Source: Novosphingopyxis sp965218915 (GTDB taxonomy: Bacteria > Pseudomonadota > Alphaproteobacteria > Sphingomonadales > Sphingomonadaceae). Taken from it: 64,000 nucleotides of DNA. Under the pieces are notes generated by a model. The model had not been told where the DNA came from. It did not search any database and was given only the letters and a program-made list of their open reading frames with translations. Of this stretch, positions 52,931-63,766 are shown one piece after another (the first letter of the stretch is position 1; every line of letters begins with the position of its first letter). The DNA lies in the NCBI RefSeq assembly GCF_965218915.1, contig NZ_OZ244708.1, positions 2,294,001 to 2,358,000 on the forward strand, in the 5' to 3' direction. The translations under genes were made by a program, and so were the position numbers.

Positions 52931-54604
52931 ATGAAAATCCCCGTCCGCGCCGTTTTCCTCGCCCTTCTCTGCGCCGTTGCCGCGCCCGCCTTGGCCGCAG
53001 ACCCCGCCAACCCCGACGCGATCGACGCCGAAACCCTCACCGAGATCGCGGGCACGTTGGCGTCCGACCAGTTCGAGGGCCGCGCGCCTGGCACGCCGGG
53101 CGAGGACAAGACGATCGGCTATCTGATCGGTCGCTTCCAGGCGCTGGGGCTGGAGCCGGGCGGCGTGGACGGCAGCTGGGTGCAGCCGGTGCCGCTGCTC
53201 CACACGCAGCTCGGCAAGCCCGAGACGCTGGCGGTGACCGTCAAGGGCAAGACCACCGACTGGAAGTATCCGACCGACGCCTATGTTTCCACCCTGCAGC
53301 CGAAGGATGTCGCCGCGATCGACGGCGCGCAGATGGTGTTCGTCGGCTATGGCGTCGACGCGCCCGAGCGCGGCTGGGACGATTTCAAGGGGCAGGATCT
53401 GAAGGGCAAGGTCGCCGTCTTCCTCGTCAACGATCCCGATTTTGCGGCGAAGCCTGGCGAGCCGGTCGCCGGAAAATTCAAGGGCCGGACGATGACCTAT
53501 TATGGCCGCTGGACCTACAAGTTCGAGGAAGCGGCGCGGCGCGGCGCGGTCGGCGCGCTGATCGTTCACGAGACCGAGGCGGCGGGCTATGGCTGGAACG
53601 TGATCGAAAGCCCGGGCGGCGAGAATTACGATGTCGTGCGGGACCCGAAAGACGTTACCAGCGTGGCGCTGCAGGGCTGGATTTCGGGCGAGGCCGCGCA
53701 GAAACTGTTCGCCGATGCCGGGCTGGACCTTGCCAAGCTGCGGACGCAGGCGCGCACCGCTATGTTCAAGCCGGTATCGCTGAACGCCACCATGACCGCT
53801 AAAATTCCGGTGACTCAGGAAGTGGTGCAGAGCCAGAATGTGCTCGCCAGAATCCCCGGCACCATGCGCCCGGACGAGGTGGTGATGTACGGCGCGCACT
53901 GGGATGCCTACGGGAAAGGTGCGCCCGACGAAAATGGAAAAATCTACCGCGCGGGCGCCAATGACGACGCGCTGGGCATCGCGGGCCTCATGGAAATCGC
54001 ACGGCTGATGAAGGCCGACACCCCGCCCGAACGCAGCGTGGTGTTCGCCGCGTGGAGCGCCGAAGAACGCGGGCTGCTGGGGTCCGAAACCTATGCCAAT
54101 GCGCCGATCTATCCGCTGGAAAAGACCGTCGCCAATCTGACGCTCGACATCCTGCAGACCGCGGGCAAGGCGAAGGACGTGATCCTGGTCGGCAAGGGGC
54201 AGGACACGCTGGAGGACGATCTGGCGAAATATGCCGCCAAACAGGGCCGAACCGTAACGCCCGAAAGCCTGCCCGAGCGCGGCCTGTTCTACCGCGCCGA
54301 TCATTTCTCGCTGGCCAAGCGCGGCGTGCCGGTGCTGCTGATGATGGGCATTTCGGGCGCGACCGATCTGGTCGACGGCGGCAAGGAAGCGGGCCAAGCC
54401 TGGGTCGATGCCTATACCGGCCAATGCTATCACCAGGCCTGCGACGCGGTGTCCGCCGACTGGGATCTGGCCGGCGCGGTGCAGGATATTTCGGTGATGT
54501 ACGCGATCGGCGCGGACCTCGCCGCCTCGGACCGCTGGCCGACGTGGAAGGACGGATCGGAGTTCAAGAAAATCCGCGAGGAAAGCGCTGCGGCGCGGGA
54601 GTGA
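52931..54604 (+). CDS. Secreted M28-family zinc aminopeptidase
   Basis: A 557-residue exported peptidase. A signal peptide ends near AAPALA. A protease-associated (PA) domain lies within residues ~140-270. Metal ligands of the M28 catalytic domain appear in MYGAHWDAYG, GANDDALGIAGLME and WSAEERGLLGSE. Likely a periplasmic or surface aminopeptidase acting in peptide nutrition. Confidence 0.93.
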   Translation: MKIPVRAVFLALLCAVAAPALAADPANPDAIDAETLTEIAGTLASDQFEGRAPGTPGEDKTIGYLIGRFQALGLEPGGVDGSWVQPVPLLHTQLGKPETLAVTVKGKTTDWKYPTDAYVSTLQPKDVAAIDGAQMVFVGYGVDAPERGWDDFKGQDLKGKVAVFLVNDPDFAAKPGEPVAGKFKGRTMTYYGRWTYKFEEAARRGAVGALIVHETEAAGYGWNVIESPGGENYDVVRDPKDVTSVALQGWISGEAAQKLFADAGLDLAKLRTQARTAMFKPVSLNATMTAKIPVTQEVVQSQNVLARIPGTMRPDEVVMYGAHWDAYGKGAPDENGKIYRAGANDDALGIAGLMEIARLMKADTPPERSVVFAAWSAEERGLLGSETYANAPIYPLEKTVANLTLDILQTAGKAKDVILVGKGQDTLEDDLAKYAAKQGRTVTPESLPERGLFYRADHFSLAKRGVPVLLMMGISGATDLVDGGKEAGQAWVDAYTGQCYHQACDAVSADWDLAGAVQDISVMYAIGADLAASDRWPTWKDGSEFKKIREESAAARE

Positions 54605-54626
54605 TTGGCAGAAGTTGAAAGAACGA

Positions 54627-54655
54627 CGTCATTCCGGGTCAAGCCCGGGATGACG
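54627..54655. repeat. Short palindromic repeat element
   Basis: CGTCATTCCGGG / CCCGGGATGACG with a 5-base TCAAG loop. It resembles the 'GTCATTCCGGG' elements common between genes in alphaproteobacteria. It lies 22 bases after the M28 stop and could act as a transcript end or stabiliser. Confidence 0.7.
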
Positions 54656-54684
54656 ACTGTGGAGAATTCTTAGGAGACCACCCC

Positions 54685-55848
54685 ATGCCCCACTATGGCG
54701 ATTACCAGAATCAAATCTATTTCGCCGGCCTCGGCGGCGTCCTCCCGAAAATTCCGGTCGATTATGCTACGCTGGTCGCGCGCGCCGAACAGGCGATGCC
54801 GCCGCATGTGCTGAACTATGTGCAGGGCGGCTGTGGCGACGAACATACGCAAGACCGCAACCGCACCGCCTTCGATCATTGGGGCATGACGCCGCGCATG
54901 ATGGTCGATTGCACGCAGCGCGACCTGTCGATCGAGCTGCTTGGGCTGAAGCTGCCCACGCCGCTGTTCATGAGCCCGATCGGCGTCAACGGCATCGCCA
55001 CGCAGGACGAGCATGGCGATATCGCGGCGGCCAAAGCCTCGGCGGCAACGGGCGTGCCGTTCAGTTCCTCGACGCTGTCCAACGATCCGCTGGAAGATGT
55101 GGCCAAGGCCTGCGGCGACACGCCCGCCTTCTTCCAGCTCTACACGCCCAAGGACAAGGAACTGGCCGAAAGCCTGGTGAGCCGTGCCGAACAGGCGGGC
55201 TACAAGGCGATCCAGATCACGCTCGATACCTGGGTCACCGGCTGGCGCCCGCGCGATCTCAACACGGCGAACTTTCCGCAACTGCGGGGCCATGTCCTGC
55301 AGAATTATTTCAGCGATCCGGTGTTCCGTTCCCGGCTGGAAAAACCGCCCGAGGAGGATTTGCGCACGGCGGTCACCACATGGGCGGCGACGTTCGGCAA
55401 GGTGCTGACCTGGGACGACATGAAATGGCTGCGCTCGCTGACCAAGCTGCCGATCATCCTCAAGGGCATCTGTCACGGCGACGATGCGCGGCGCGCGGTC
55501 GACGAGGGCGCGGATGCGATCTATTGCTCCAACCATGGCGGGCGGCAGGCCAATGGCGGCATCGCCGCGATCGATATGCTGCCGGACGTGGTCGCGGCGA
55601 GCGGCGATGTGCCGGTGCTGTTCGACAGCGGCATCCGCTCGGGCAGCGATGTGGTCAAGGCGCTGGCGCTGGGGGCCACGGCGGTAGGCGTCGGCCGGCC
55701 CTATTTCTACGGACTGGCGCTGGGCGGCGCGGCGGGCGCAGAGCATGTGCTGCGCTGCATTTTGGCGGAGGCCGATCTGCTGATGGCGGTCAACGGCTAT
55801 CCCACGATCGCGGCGGTGCGCGAAGCAGGAGTGAAACGCCAAGCATAA
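54685..55848 (+). CDS. FMN-dependent alpha-hydroxy-acid oxidase (lactate 2-monooxygenase-like)
   Basis: A 387-residue TIM-barrel flavoenzyme oxidising L-2-hydroxy acids. YCSNHGGRQANGG contains the catalytic His and Arg, and LFDSGIRSGSDVVKAL and VGVGRPYFYGLALGG contribute to FMN binding. LSNDPLEDVA and DTWVTGWRPRDLN are closer to lactate 2-monooxygenase-type proteins than to LldD. AGGAG precedes the ATG. Substrate not determined. Confidence 0.9.
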   Translation: MPHYGDYQNQIYFAGLGGVLPKIPVDYATLVARAEQAMPPHVLNYVQGGCGDEHTQDRNRTAFDHWGMTPRMMVDCTQRDLSIELLGLKLPTPLFMSPIGVNGIATQDEHGDIAAAKASAATGVPFSSSTLSNDPLEDVAKACGDTPAFFQLYTPKDKELAESLVSRAEQAGYKAIQITLDTWVTGWRPRDLNTANFPQLRGHVLQNYFSDPVFRSRLEKPPEEDLRTAVTTWAATFGKVLTWDDMKWLRSLTKLPIILKGICHGDDARRAVDEGADAIYCSNHGGRQANGGIAAIDMLPDVVAASGDVPVLFDSGIRSGSDVVKALALGATAVGVGRPYFYGLALGGAAGAEHVLRCILAEADLLMAVNGYPTIAAVREAGVKRQA

Positions 55849-55884
55849 TCTTCAACTGAGGTTTCCCGCACTATCGCCCGAGCA

Positions 55885-55952
55885 GTTCCCCGGCGAAGGC
55901 CGCGGCCCAGCATCCAATCTCACCTGATGGACCCCGGCCTTCGCCGGGGAAC
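55885..55952. repeat. 18-bp inverted repeat (CGGCCTTCGCCGGGG element)
   Basis: Perfect 18-bp arms (55885-55902 and 55935-55952) built on GTTCCCCGGCGAAGGCCG, with a 32-base spacer. A related copy is at 62330-62396. These are REP/BIME-like intergenic elements common in sphingomonads. Confidence 0.75.
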
Positions 55953-56039
55953 GAAAAAGCGGCCAAGGCTCTTCTTGTCTGTGCACTGCGATCTGCCATT
56001 CAATTTCAAATCCATGAAAGCTTGCAAGAGGCCATTCCC

Positions 56040-56954
56040 ATGAGCGGATTTACCGAACGCGACGTGCCCGATCAGAGCGGGCGCACCGTTTTCATCACCG
56101 GTGCCAATGCCGGGCTCGGCTTCCATGTCGCGCGCGTCCTTGCCGGCAAACATGCCCGCGTCCTTATAGGCTGCCGCTCCGAAGAGCGCGCGCGCAAGGC
56201 GATGCGCAGGATCAAGGCTGAGTTTCCCATCGCCGAGCTGGAATTTATCGAGCTCGATCAAGCCAGCCTGAACAGTGTTCGCGCGGCGGCGGAACGGGTA
56301 TGTGAGGAACCACGGCTCGATCTGCTGATCAACAATGCCGGGATCATGGGCGTACCGCTCACGCGCACTGATGATGGTTTCGAGGCGCAGCTCGGAGTGA
56401 ATTATCTCGCCCCCTTCGCGCTCACCGGGCTGCTGCTGAACAAGCTCGAGGAAAGCCGGGGTGCGCGCGTGGTCACCACCGCCAGCATCGCGCACCGCCG
56501 GGCAACCATCGATTTCGACGATCTGGATGCCGAGGATCATTACGATCCGTGGAAGCGCTATGCCCAGTCCAAGCTGGCCGACCTGATGTTCGCCTATGAA
56601 CTGGACCGGCGGCTGGCCGCGGCGGGGCGCAGGACCATCTCGGTCGCTGCGCATCCGGGCATGGCGGAGACCGAATTGATGCGAAACATGCCCGATCTGG
56701 TGCAGAAAATCGCGCCGGTCGTCACCGCCGTCTTCAACAGCGCCGCGCAGGGTGCCTGGCCCACGCTGATGGCCGCCACCGAACGCCACGTTACCGGCGG
56801 CGATTACTACGGACCCAACCAGTTGTTCGAAACGCGCGGCAAGGCGGTCAGGGTCGGCTCGACCAAAGCGAGCAAAGACAATGAAGCGGCGAGGCGGTTA
56901 TGGGATGTGTCCGTCCGGATGACCGGCGTCGATCCTGGGTTGGCAGGGATTTGA
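56040..56954 (+). CDS. Short-chain dehydrogenase/reductase
   Basis: A 304-residue NAD(P)-dependent oxidoreductase. TGANAGLGFHV is the cofactor-binding TGxxxGxG, INNAGIMG the NNAG motif, and YAQSKLADL the catalytic YxxxK. The pattern matches retinol-dehydrogenase/protochlorophyllide-reductase-like SDRs of unknown substrate. ATG 56040 is chosen over 56022 because GAGG is correctly spaced. Confidence 0.92.
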   Translation: MSGFTERDVPDQSGRTVFITGANAGLGFHVARVLAGKHARVLIGCRSEERARKAMRRIKAEFPIAELEFIELDQASLNSVRAAAERVCEEPRLDLLINNAGIMGVPLTRTDDGFEAQLGVNYLAPFALTGLLLNKLEESRGARVVTTASIAHRRATIDFDDLDAEDHYDPWKRYAQSKLADLMFAYELDRRLAAAGRRTISVAAHPGMAETELMRNMPDLVQKIAPVVTAVFNSAAQGAWPTLMAATERHVTGGDYYGPNQLFETRGKAVRVGSTKASKDNEAARRLWDVSVRMTGVDPGLAGI

Positions 56955-57075
56955 CCCTAACACATGTAGTAACTTCTTATTTGGCCGCGGGGCGGATATG
57001 TGCTCGCCTTGTAGCGTTTGCCAAGACCATGGCGGACGAGTTACCCGTCGCCCCGGCAGCCGCATCTACCTCTTC

Positions 57076-57129
<54 letters not shown>

Positions 57130-57157
57130 TTTAAAGTCCTCTGCTAAGCCGCGCATG

Positions 57158-57188
57158 AAAAAACGGGCGGCTGCTTGCCCGCCCGTTT
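57158..57188 (-). terminator. Rho-independent terminator of the HU gene
   Basis: AAACGGGCGG (57161-57170) pairs with CCGCCCGTTT (57179-57188) around an 8-base loop. On the minus strand the stem is followed by additional Ts (six in all). It lies about 60 bases after the HU stop codon. Confidence 0.85.
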
Positions 57189-57248
57189 CCCGGCGTCAAG
57201 CACCGGTCGAAGCCAATCGTGAATAGGGCGCAAGCACGCCCGGCGTAT

Positions 57249-57521
57249 TTAGTTGACGGCGTCTTTCAAGGCCTTGCCGGCTTTGAACTTCGGCTGGGTC
57301 GAGGCAGGAATGGTCATCGGCTCGCCGGTGCGTGGGTTGCGACCCGTCGAGGCCTTGCGCTGCGAAACCGAAAAAGTACCGAAACCGACGAGCCGGACAT
57401 CGCCGCCACTCTTCAACGTGGATGTGATCGTGTCGAACACCGACTCCACGGCTTTGCTGGCATCGGACTTGCTGAGACCGCTTGTATCTGCGACCTGGTT
57501 GACGAGATCTTGCTTGTTCAT
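57249..57521 (-). CDS. hup: HU-family DNA-binding protein
   Basis: A 90-residue nucleoid protein. MNKQDLVNQVADTSGLSKSD starts the helical body, and GFGTFSVSQRKASTGRNPRT is the HU signature leading into the DNA-contacting arm. It follows lon on the same strand with a 189-base gap, the usual lon-hup order in Proteobacteria. Confidence 0.97.
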   Translation of the reverse strand: MNKQDLVNQVADTSGLSKSDASKAVESVFDTITSTLKSGGDVRLVGFGTFSVSQRKASTGRNPRTGEPMTIPASTQPKFKAGKALKDAVN

Positions 57522-57710
57522 TGGCGGGAACCCCCTCTTCTGGCTTTTATCGATTCCAAAGAATCTCGGCTTTGCCGTGCGCGGGAGTTAGAAGCAGCCG
57601 CGCCGCGCTGTCAAAGGAAAATCCCGCTTTTCTGCCATTTTCGGTCCATGGCGCAAGTCCCTGTGCGCTTCGCTTCGTGCAATAGTAAGATATTAAACAC
57701 GCTCACTTTT

Positions 57711-60107
<2,397 letters not shown>

Positions 60108-60184
60108 ATTCACTCCCAAAACCGCGAACTCCTACGCGGCATGACCGATATATGGTGGGCGCGGCCAAACCCTTCAACCGGCGC

Positions 60185-60520
60185 TCAGAACGGCAGCTTG
60201 AAGCCCGGTGGCAGCGGCAAGCCCGCCGTCATGTCGCCCATTTCCTTGTTCGCTGCGGCATCGGCTTTTTCGCGCGCATCGTTGATCGCCGCGGCGACCA
60301 GATCCTCGAGCATCTGCTTTTCGCTCATCACCATCAGACTGTCGTCGATCGTGACCGAGCGGATCGAGCCCTTGGCGGTGGCCTTGATCTTGACGAGCCC
60401 GCCACCGGCCACGCCCTCGACCTCGATATTTTCCAGCTTCCCTTGCGATTCTTCCATCTGCTTCTGGATGTTCTGCGCCGCTTCCTGCGCGGCCTTGATC
60501 ATCTCTTCCATATCTTTCAT
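60185..60520 (-). CDS. ybaB: YbaB/EbfC nucleoid-associated protein
   Basis: A 111-residue DNA-binding protein. The helical N terminus (MEEMIKAAQEAAQNIQKQME), GGGLVKIKATAKGSIRSVTI and the Gly/Pro-rich end LPLPPGFKLPF are typical. Its start overlaps the dnaX stop by 4 bases, the conserved dnaX-ybaB arrangement. recR, which often follows, is not present. Confidence 0.95.
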   Translation of the reverse strand: MKDMEEMIKAAQEAAQNIQKQMEESQGKLENIEVEGVAGGGLVKIKATAKGSIRSVTIDDSLMVMSEKQMLEDLVAAAINDAREKADAAANKEMGDMTAGLPLPPGFKLPF

Positions 60521-62286
60521 GCGCTTGCGCTCCGTTTATCGGGGCCTTGCCCCGCATTGGGTTCCAATATCCGTGCGTCAGGAAAAGCTTCCAGCGCCGC
60601 CTTGACCAGCGGCGATTCCAATAAAGCAGCGCGCTCCGCCTCGGCCTCGCTTTGTTCGCGTTCGCGCTCGGTCGGCGCGGCATCGCCTTCGCCTTGCTCC
60701 ACCGTCCAGCGCTCGCCGGTCAGCTTGTAGAGCACGTCGCGCACGTCATTCTCGAAACCGTCCGGCAGACGGCCTGCCGGCTGATAAACCATTGCGGGCG
60801 GCGCATAGCGCACCAGCCGCATCGCATCGCTCATGATCGCGGCGACCAGTGGGCGTTCGGTCTCGATAAGGTCGATGAGGTCAGCAAACTCGGCCGGGAT
60901 TACCGGCGCGGCGGCGGCAGGCGGCGCGGGCGCGCTTGGTGGCGCAGGCGGCGAGGCTGTGTCTGCGGGCACGGCAGATGCGGAAGGCGCATCGGTCGTC
61001 ACTGCGGCGCCCTGCCCGATCATCCGCGCCAATTCGCCCGGATCGGGCAAGGTTGCGGCGTGCATCAGACGCAGCAGCGCCATCTCGCAGGCCTGCATCG
61101 GCATGCTCGCGCCGCGCACCTCGTCATGGCCCTTCAGCAGCAACTGCCACAGCCGGTGCAGGATCGAAAAAGAGAGCTTGTCCGCCCATTCGCGAAGCGC
61201 CGTGCGCGCCTCGTCCGAAAGCGACGGATCGGCGTGGCCGCCCGCCTTGGCGATGGTCACCAGATGCACTTCGGAAAGCAGCCCTGAAATGATCGCCAGC
61301 GGCTCCACGCCCAGGCTGTGCTGCTCCTTCAACGCGGCGAGCATGGCCGGAACATCGCCGCCCAGCAGCAGGCCGAGCAGCCGCCGGATCGCGCCGCGAT
61401 CGCTAAGACCCAGCATATCGCGCAACTGGTCGGCCGTCACCCTGCCGTCCCCGTCCATATCGGCATGGGCAATCGCTTGGTCGAGAATCGACAGGCCGTC
61501 GCGCACCGAGCCTTCGGCGGCGTGGGCGATCAATGTTACCGCCTCATCCTCGGCGCTGACGCCTTCCTGCTCGACGATTTCAGCAAAATGCCGCGCGAGC
61601 AGATCGACCGGGATACGCTTCAAATCGAACCGCTGGCAGCGCGACAGCACCGTAACCGGCACCTTTTGCACCTCGGTGGTCGCGAACAGGAATTTAACGT
61701 GCAGCGGCGGCTCCTCGAGCGTCTTCAAGAGCGCGTTGAACGCGTTTTTCGAGAGCATATGGACTTCGTCGATAATGTAGATCTTGTAGCGCGCCGAGAC
61801 CGCGGCATAGCGCACCGCGTCGATGATCTCGCGCACATCGTCGACGCCGGTGTGGCTGGCCGCATCCATCTCGATCACGTCGATATGGCGCCCTTCGGCG
61901 ATCGCGCGGCATGGTTCGCATATGCCGCACGGGCTGATCGTCGGGCCGCTCTCGCCGTCCGGGCCGATGCAGTTCAGCGCCTTGGCGATCAGCCGTGCGG
62001 TCGATGTTTTACCGACCCCGCGCACGCCGGTCATCAGAAAGGCATGCGCCAGCCGGTCGCGCTTGATCGCATTGGCCAGCGTCTGCACCATCGCGTCCTG
62101 GCCGATCAGCGCGTCGAAGCTCTGCGGGCGGTATTTGCGCGCCAGCACGCGGTAAGCGGGATCCGGCTCGACCGGCACGGGCGCGGCGGCGGGCGGCGCT
62201 TTCGGCTCGGACAGACCGAGGCCGAGCGCGTCCTCAGGCATGTCGGGATCGCACGGCGTAAGGTCTTGGGTCTCGGAATCGGGCAT
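60517..62286 (-). CDS. dnaX: DNA polymerase III subunit gamma/tau
   Basis: A 589-residue clamp-loader ATPase. YRPQSFDALIGQDAMVQTL, Walker A GVRGVGKTSTAR, zinc-binding CGICEPCRAI, IIDEVHMLSKNAFNALLKTL and the arginine-finger LSRCQRF are all present. The C-terminal third is the Pro/Ala-rich tau region. ATG 62286 gives a short pre-domain extension; no slippery frameshift site stood out. Confidence 0.97.
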   Translation of the reverse strand: MPDSETQDLTPCDPDMPEDALGLGLSEPKAPPAAAPVPVEPDPAYRVLARKYRPQSFDALIGQDAMVQTLANAIKRDRLAHAFLMTGVRGVGKTSTARLIAKALNCIGPDGESGPTISPCGICEPCRAIAEGRHIDVIEMDAASHTGVDDVREIIDAVRYAAVSARYKIYIIDEVHMLSKNAFNALLKTLEEPPLHVKFLFATTEVQKVPVTVLSRCQRFDLKRIPVDLLARHFAEIVEQEGVSAEDEAVTLIAHAAEGSVRDGLSILDQAIAHADMDGDGRVTADQLRDMLGLSDRGAIRRLLGLLLGGDVPAMLAALKEQHSLGVEPLAIISGLLSEVHLVTIAKAGGHADPSLSDEARTALREWADKLSFSILHRLWQLLLKGHDEVRGASMPMQACEMALLRLMHAATLPDPGELARMIGQGAAVTTDAPSASAVPADTASPPAPPSAPAPPAAAAPVIPAEFADLIDLIETERPLVAAIMSDAMRLVRYAPPAMVYQPAGRLPDGFENDVRDVLYKLTGERWTVEQGEGDAAPTEREREQSEAEAERAALLESPLVKAALEAFPDARILEPNAGQGPDKRSASA

Positions 62287-62329
62287 CGGAGGCAGTGTAG
62301 GGTGGCAGGTGGGCAGTGTCGAACGAGAT

Positions 62330-62396
62330 GTTCCCGGCTCAAGCCGGAGTCCATAAGGTAATCGTCGATGCTGGGCTCCGGCCTTCGCCGGGGAAC
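62330..62396. repeat. REP-like palindrome between ffs and dnaX
   Basis: GTTCCCGGC..GCCGGAG pairs imperfectly with CTCCGGCCTTCGCCGGGGAAC. It is the same family as the element at 55885-55952. Confidence 0.65.
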
Positions 62397-62409
62397 GAAA
62401 TCCAGCGAA

Positions 62410-62508
62410 AAACAGGGTAGGAGCCGGACGACCCGCAGCGAATATCGTTACGGCTGCTTCCGTCAGGACCTGACCGGGTTGGCGAATGCCACGTCCGCCC
62501 GACTCCCG
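62410..62508 (-). ncRNA. ffs: Small signal recognition particle RNA (4.5S)
   Basis: Minus-strand sequence CCGGTCAGGTCCTGACGGAA followed by GCAGCC is the conserved domain IV tip of bacterial 4.5S RNA. Flanking sequences GGAGTCGGGCGGAC and GTCCGGCTCC can pair to close the hairpin (about 62420-62506), and a CTGTTTTT run follows as a terminator. Adjacent dnaX is a common ffs neighbour. It binds Ffh to target proteins to the membrane. Ends are approximate. Confidence 0.88.
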
Positions 62509-62545
62509 TGCGGACATATGGCGAAGCCAGGCGATGAATGCAAGA

Positions 62546-63421
62546 TCAGCGCGCCTGTTCGATGCGGCCTGCCGCAAGCGCCGCAACCCTTGCAATAGCC
62601 GCGTCGGCGGCGGCGGGCTCCACCGATGGTCGGTCAAGATAAACCGAAATGATATAGGGGCCTGTCTGTGCACCGGGCCGCACCACCGCCACGTCATTAT
62701 AGGATGGATTAGCGCCGCCGCAGGTGCCGGTCTTGTCGCCCACGGTCCATTTGGCCGGAAGTCCCGCGCGAATCCGGACCTTGCCGGTTTCACTCGCGCG
62801 CAGCCAGCCCTCCAGCATCGCCTTCGACCCCGCGTTCAGCCGGTCGCCGGTCAGCAGTCGCCGCACCGTCTGGGCCATGGCGGCGGGACTGGTGGTATCA
62901 CGCCGATCACCCGGCCGATTCTCGTTCAGGCCCGGCTCCAGCCGCGAAGGCCATGTGATAGTGTCGCCGTTCGTCCGCAGCCACTGGAACAAGGTGCCCG
63001 GCCCGCCAACCTGCCCGTATAACAGGTTCGCAGCGCTATTATCGCTGAGCATAACGGCAGCGCCTGCAGCGCCGCCCACGCTCACCGCGCCGGCCTCGGA
63101 AAATTTTTCAACATAGGGCGAATAGCTGACCAGATCGGCGCGGGTGAATGGCATCTGCTGATCGAGCGACAAGTCTCCCTGCTGAACGCTGTCCAGCACC
63201 ATGGCAGCGAGCAAGGTCTTGAATGTGGAGCAGGTGGCGAAGCGTTCATCATCGCGGTAGGCGAGCAGGGATTGTCCATCCGGACCGACCACCGACACGC
63301 CCAGGCGGCCGCCAGTTTCCGTCTCGATGGACGCGAGGATTGGCGTCGGCGCGAGGGACGAAGGCGCCGCCGTGCAACCGGCCAGCCCCGCCGCCGCGAC
63401 AAGCGTGAAAAACAGACGCAT
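62546..63421 (-). CDS. bla: Class A beta-lactamase, lipoprotein
   Basis: A 291-residue serine beta-lactamase. The lipobox GLAGC predicts lipidation at Cys16. Active-site motifs are STFK (Ser65 here, Ambler 70), SDN, EPGLN (Glu166) and KTG. A Cys directly precedes the active Ser (TCSTFK) and another follows the KTG motif (KTGTCGG); these match Ambler 69 and 238, which form a disulfide in class A carbapenemases such as KPC, NMC-A and GES. It starts 4 bases after the ferredoxin stop, apparently in the same operon. Confidence 0.95.
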   Translation of the reverse strand: MRLFFTLVAAAGLAGCTAAPSSLAPTPILASIETETGGRLGVSVVGPDGQSLLAYRDDERFATCSTFKTLLAAMVLDSVQQGDLSLDQQMPFTRADLVSYSPYVEKFSEAGAVSVGGAAGAAVMLSDNSAANLLYGQVGGPGTLFQWLRTNGDTITWPSRLEPGLNENRPGDRRDTTSPAAMAQTVRRLLTGDRLNAGSKAMLEGWLRASETGKVRIRAGLPAKWTVGDKTGTCGGANPSYNDVAVVRPGAQTGPYIISVYLDRPSVEPAAADAAIARVAALAAGRIEQAR

Positions 63422-63425
63422 CGAC

Positions 63426-63761
63426 CTAAACGCCCTGCATATTCCGGCTCTCCGCCGGTATGCTGACTGTCAGCCCGTCGAGATCATCAATTAGATCGAT
63501 CTGGCAGCTGAGGCGGCTAGTGCGGCGCGCGCCGGCGGCGAGATCGAGCATATCCTCTTCTTCCTCGCTGGCGGGAGGGAGCCGATCGAACCAGTCCGCA
63601 TCGACGATGACATGACAGGTCGAGCAGGCCATCTGCCCCTCGCAGGTGCCTTCCAGCGGCTCGCCATGGGCCTGACCCAGTCGCAGGAGATTGTCGCCGG
63701 GCGCGCCCTCGACATCGCTCGCGGTTGCGCCGTCGCTCGATCGAAAAGTGACTTTGATCAT
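63426..63761 (-). CDS. 2Fe-2S ferredoxin (adrenodoxin type)
   Basis: A 111-residue electron carrier. Cluster ligands appear as GTCEGQMACSTCHV (C-x5-C-x2-C) and a fourth Cys in SRLSCQIDL. EDMLDLA lies in the interaction region typical of adrenodoxin-like ferredoxins. It follows the cysteine desulfurase by 5 bases, consistent with a role in Fe-S assembly or P450 electron transfer. Confidence 0.95.
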   Translation of the reverse strand: MIKVTFRSSDGATASDVEGAPGDNLLRLGQAHGEPLEGTCEGQMACSTCHVIVDADWFDRLPPASEEEEDMLDLAAGARRTSRLSCQIDLIDDLDGLTVSIPAESRNMQGV

Positions 63762-63766
63762 GGCCC

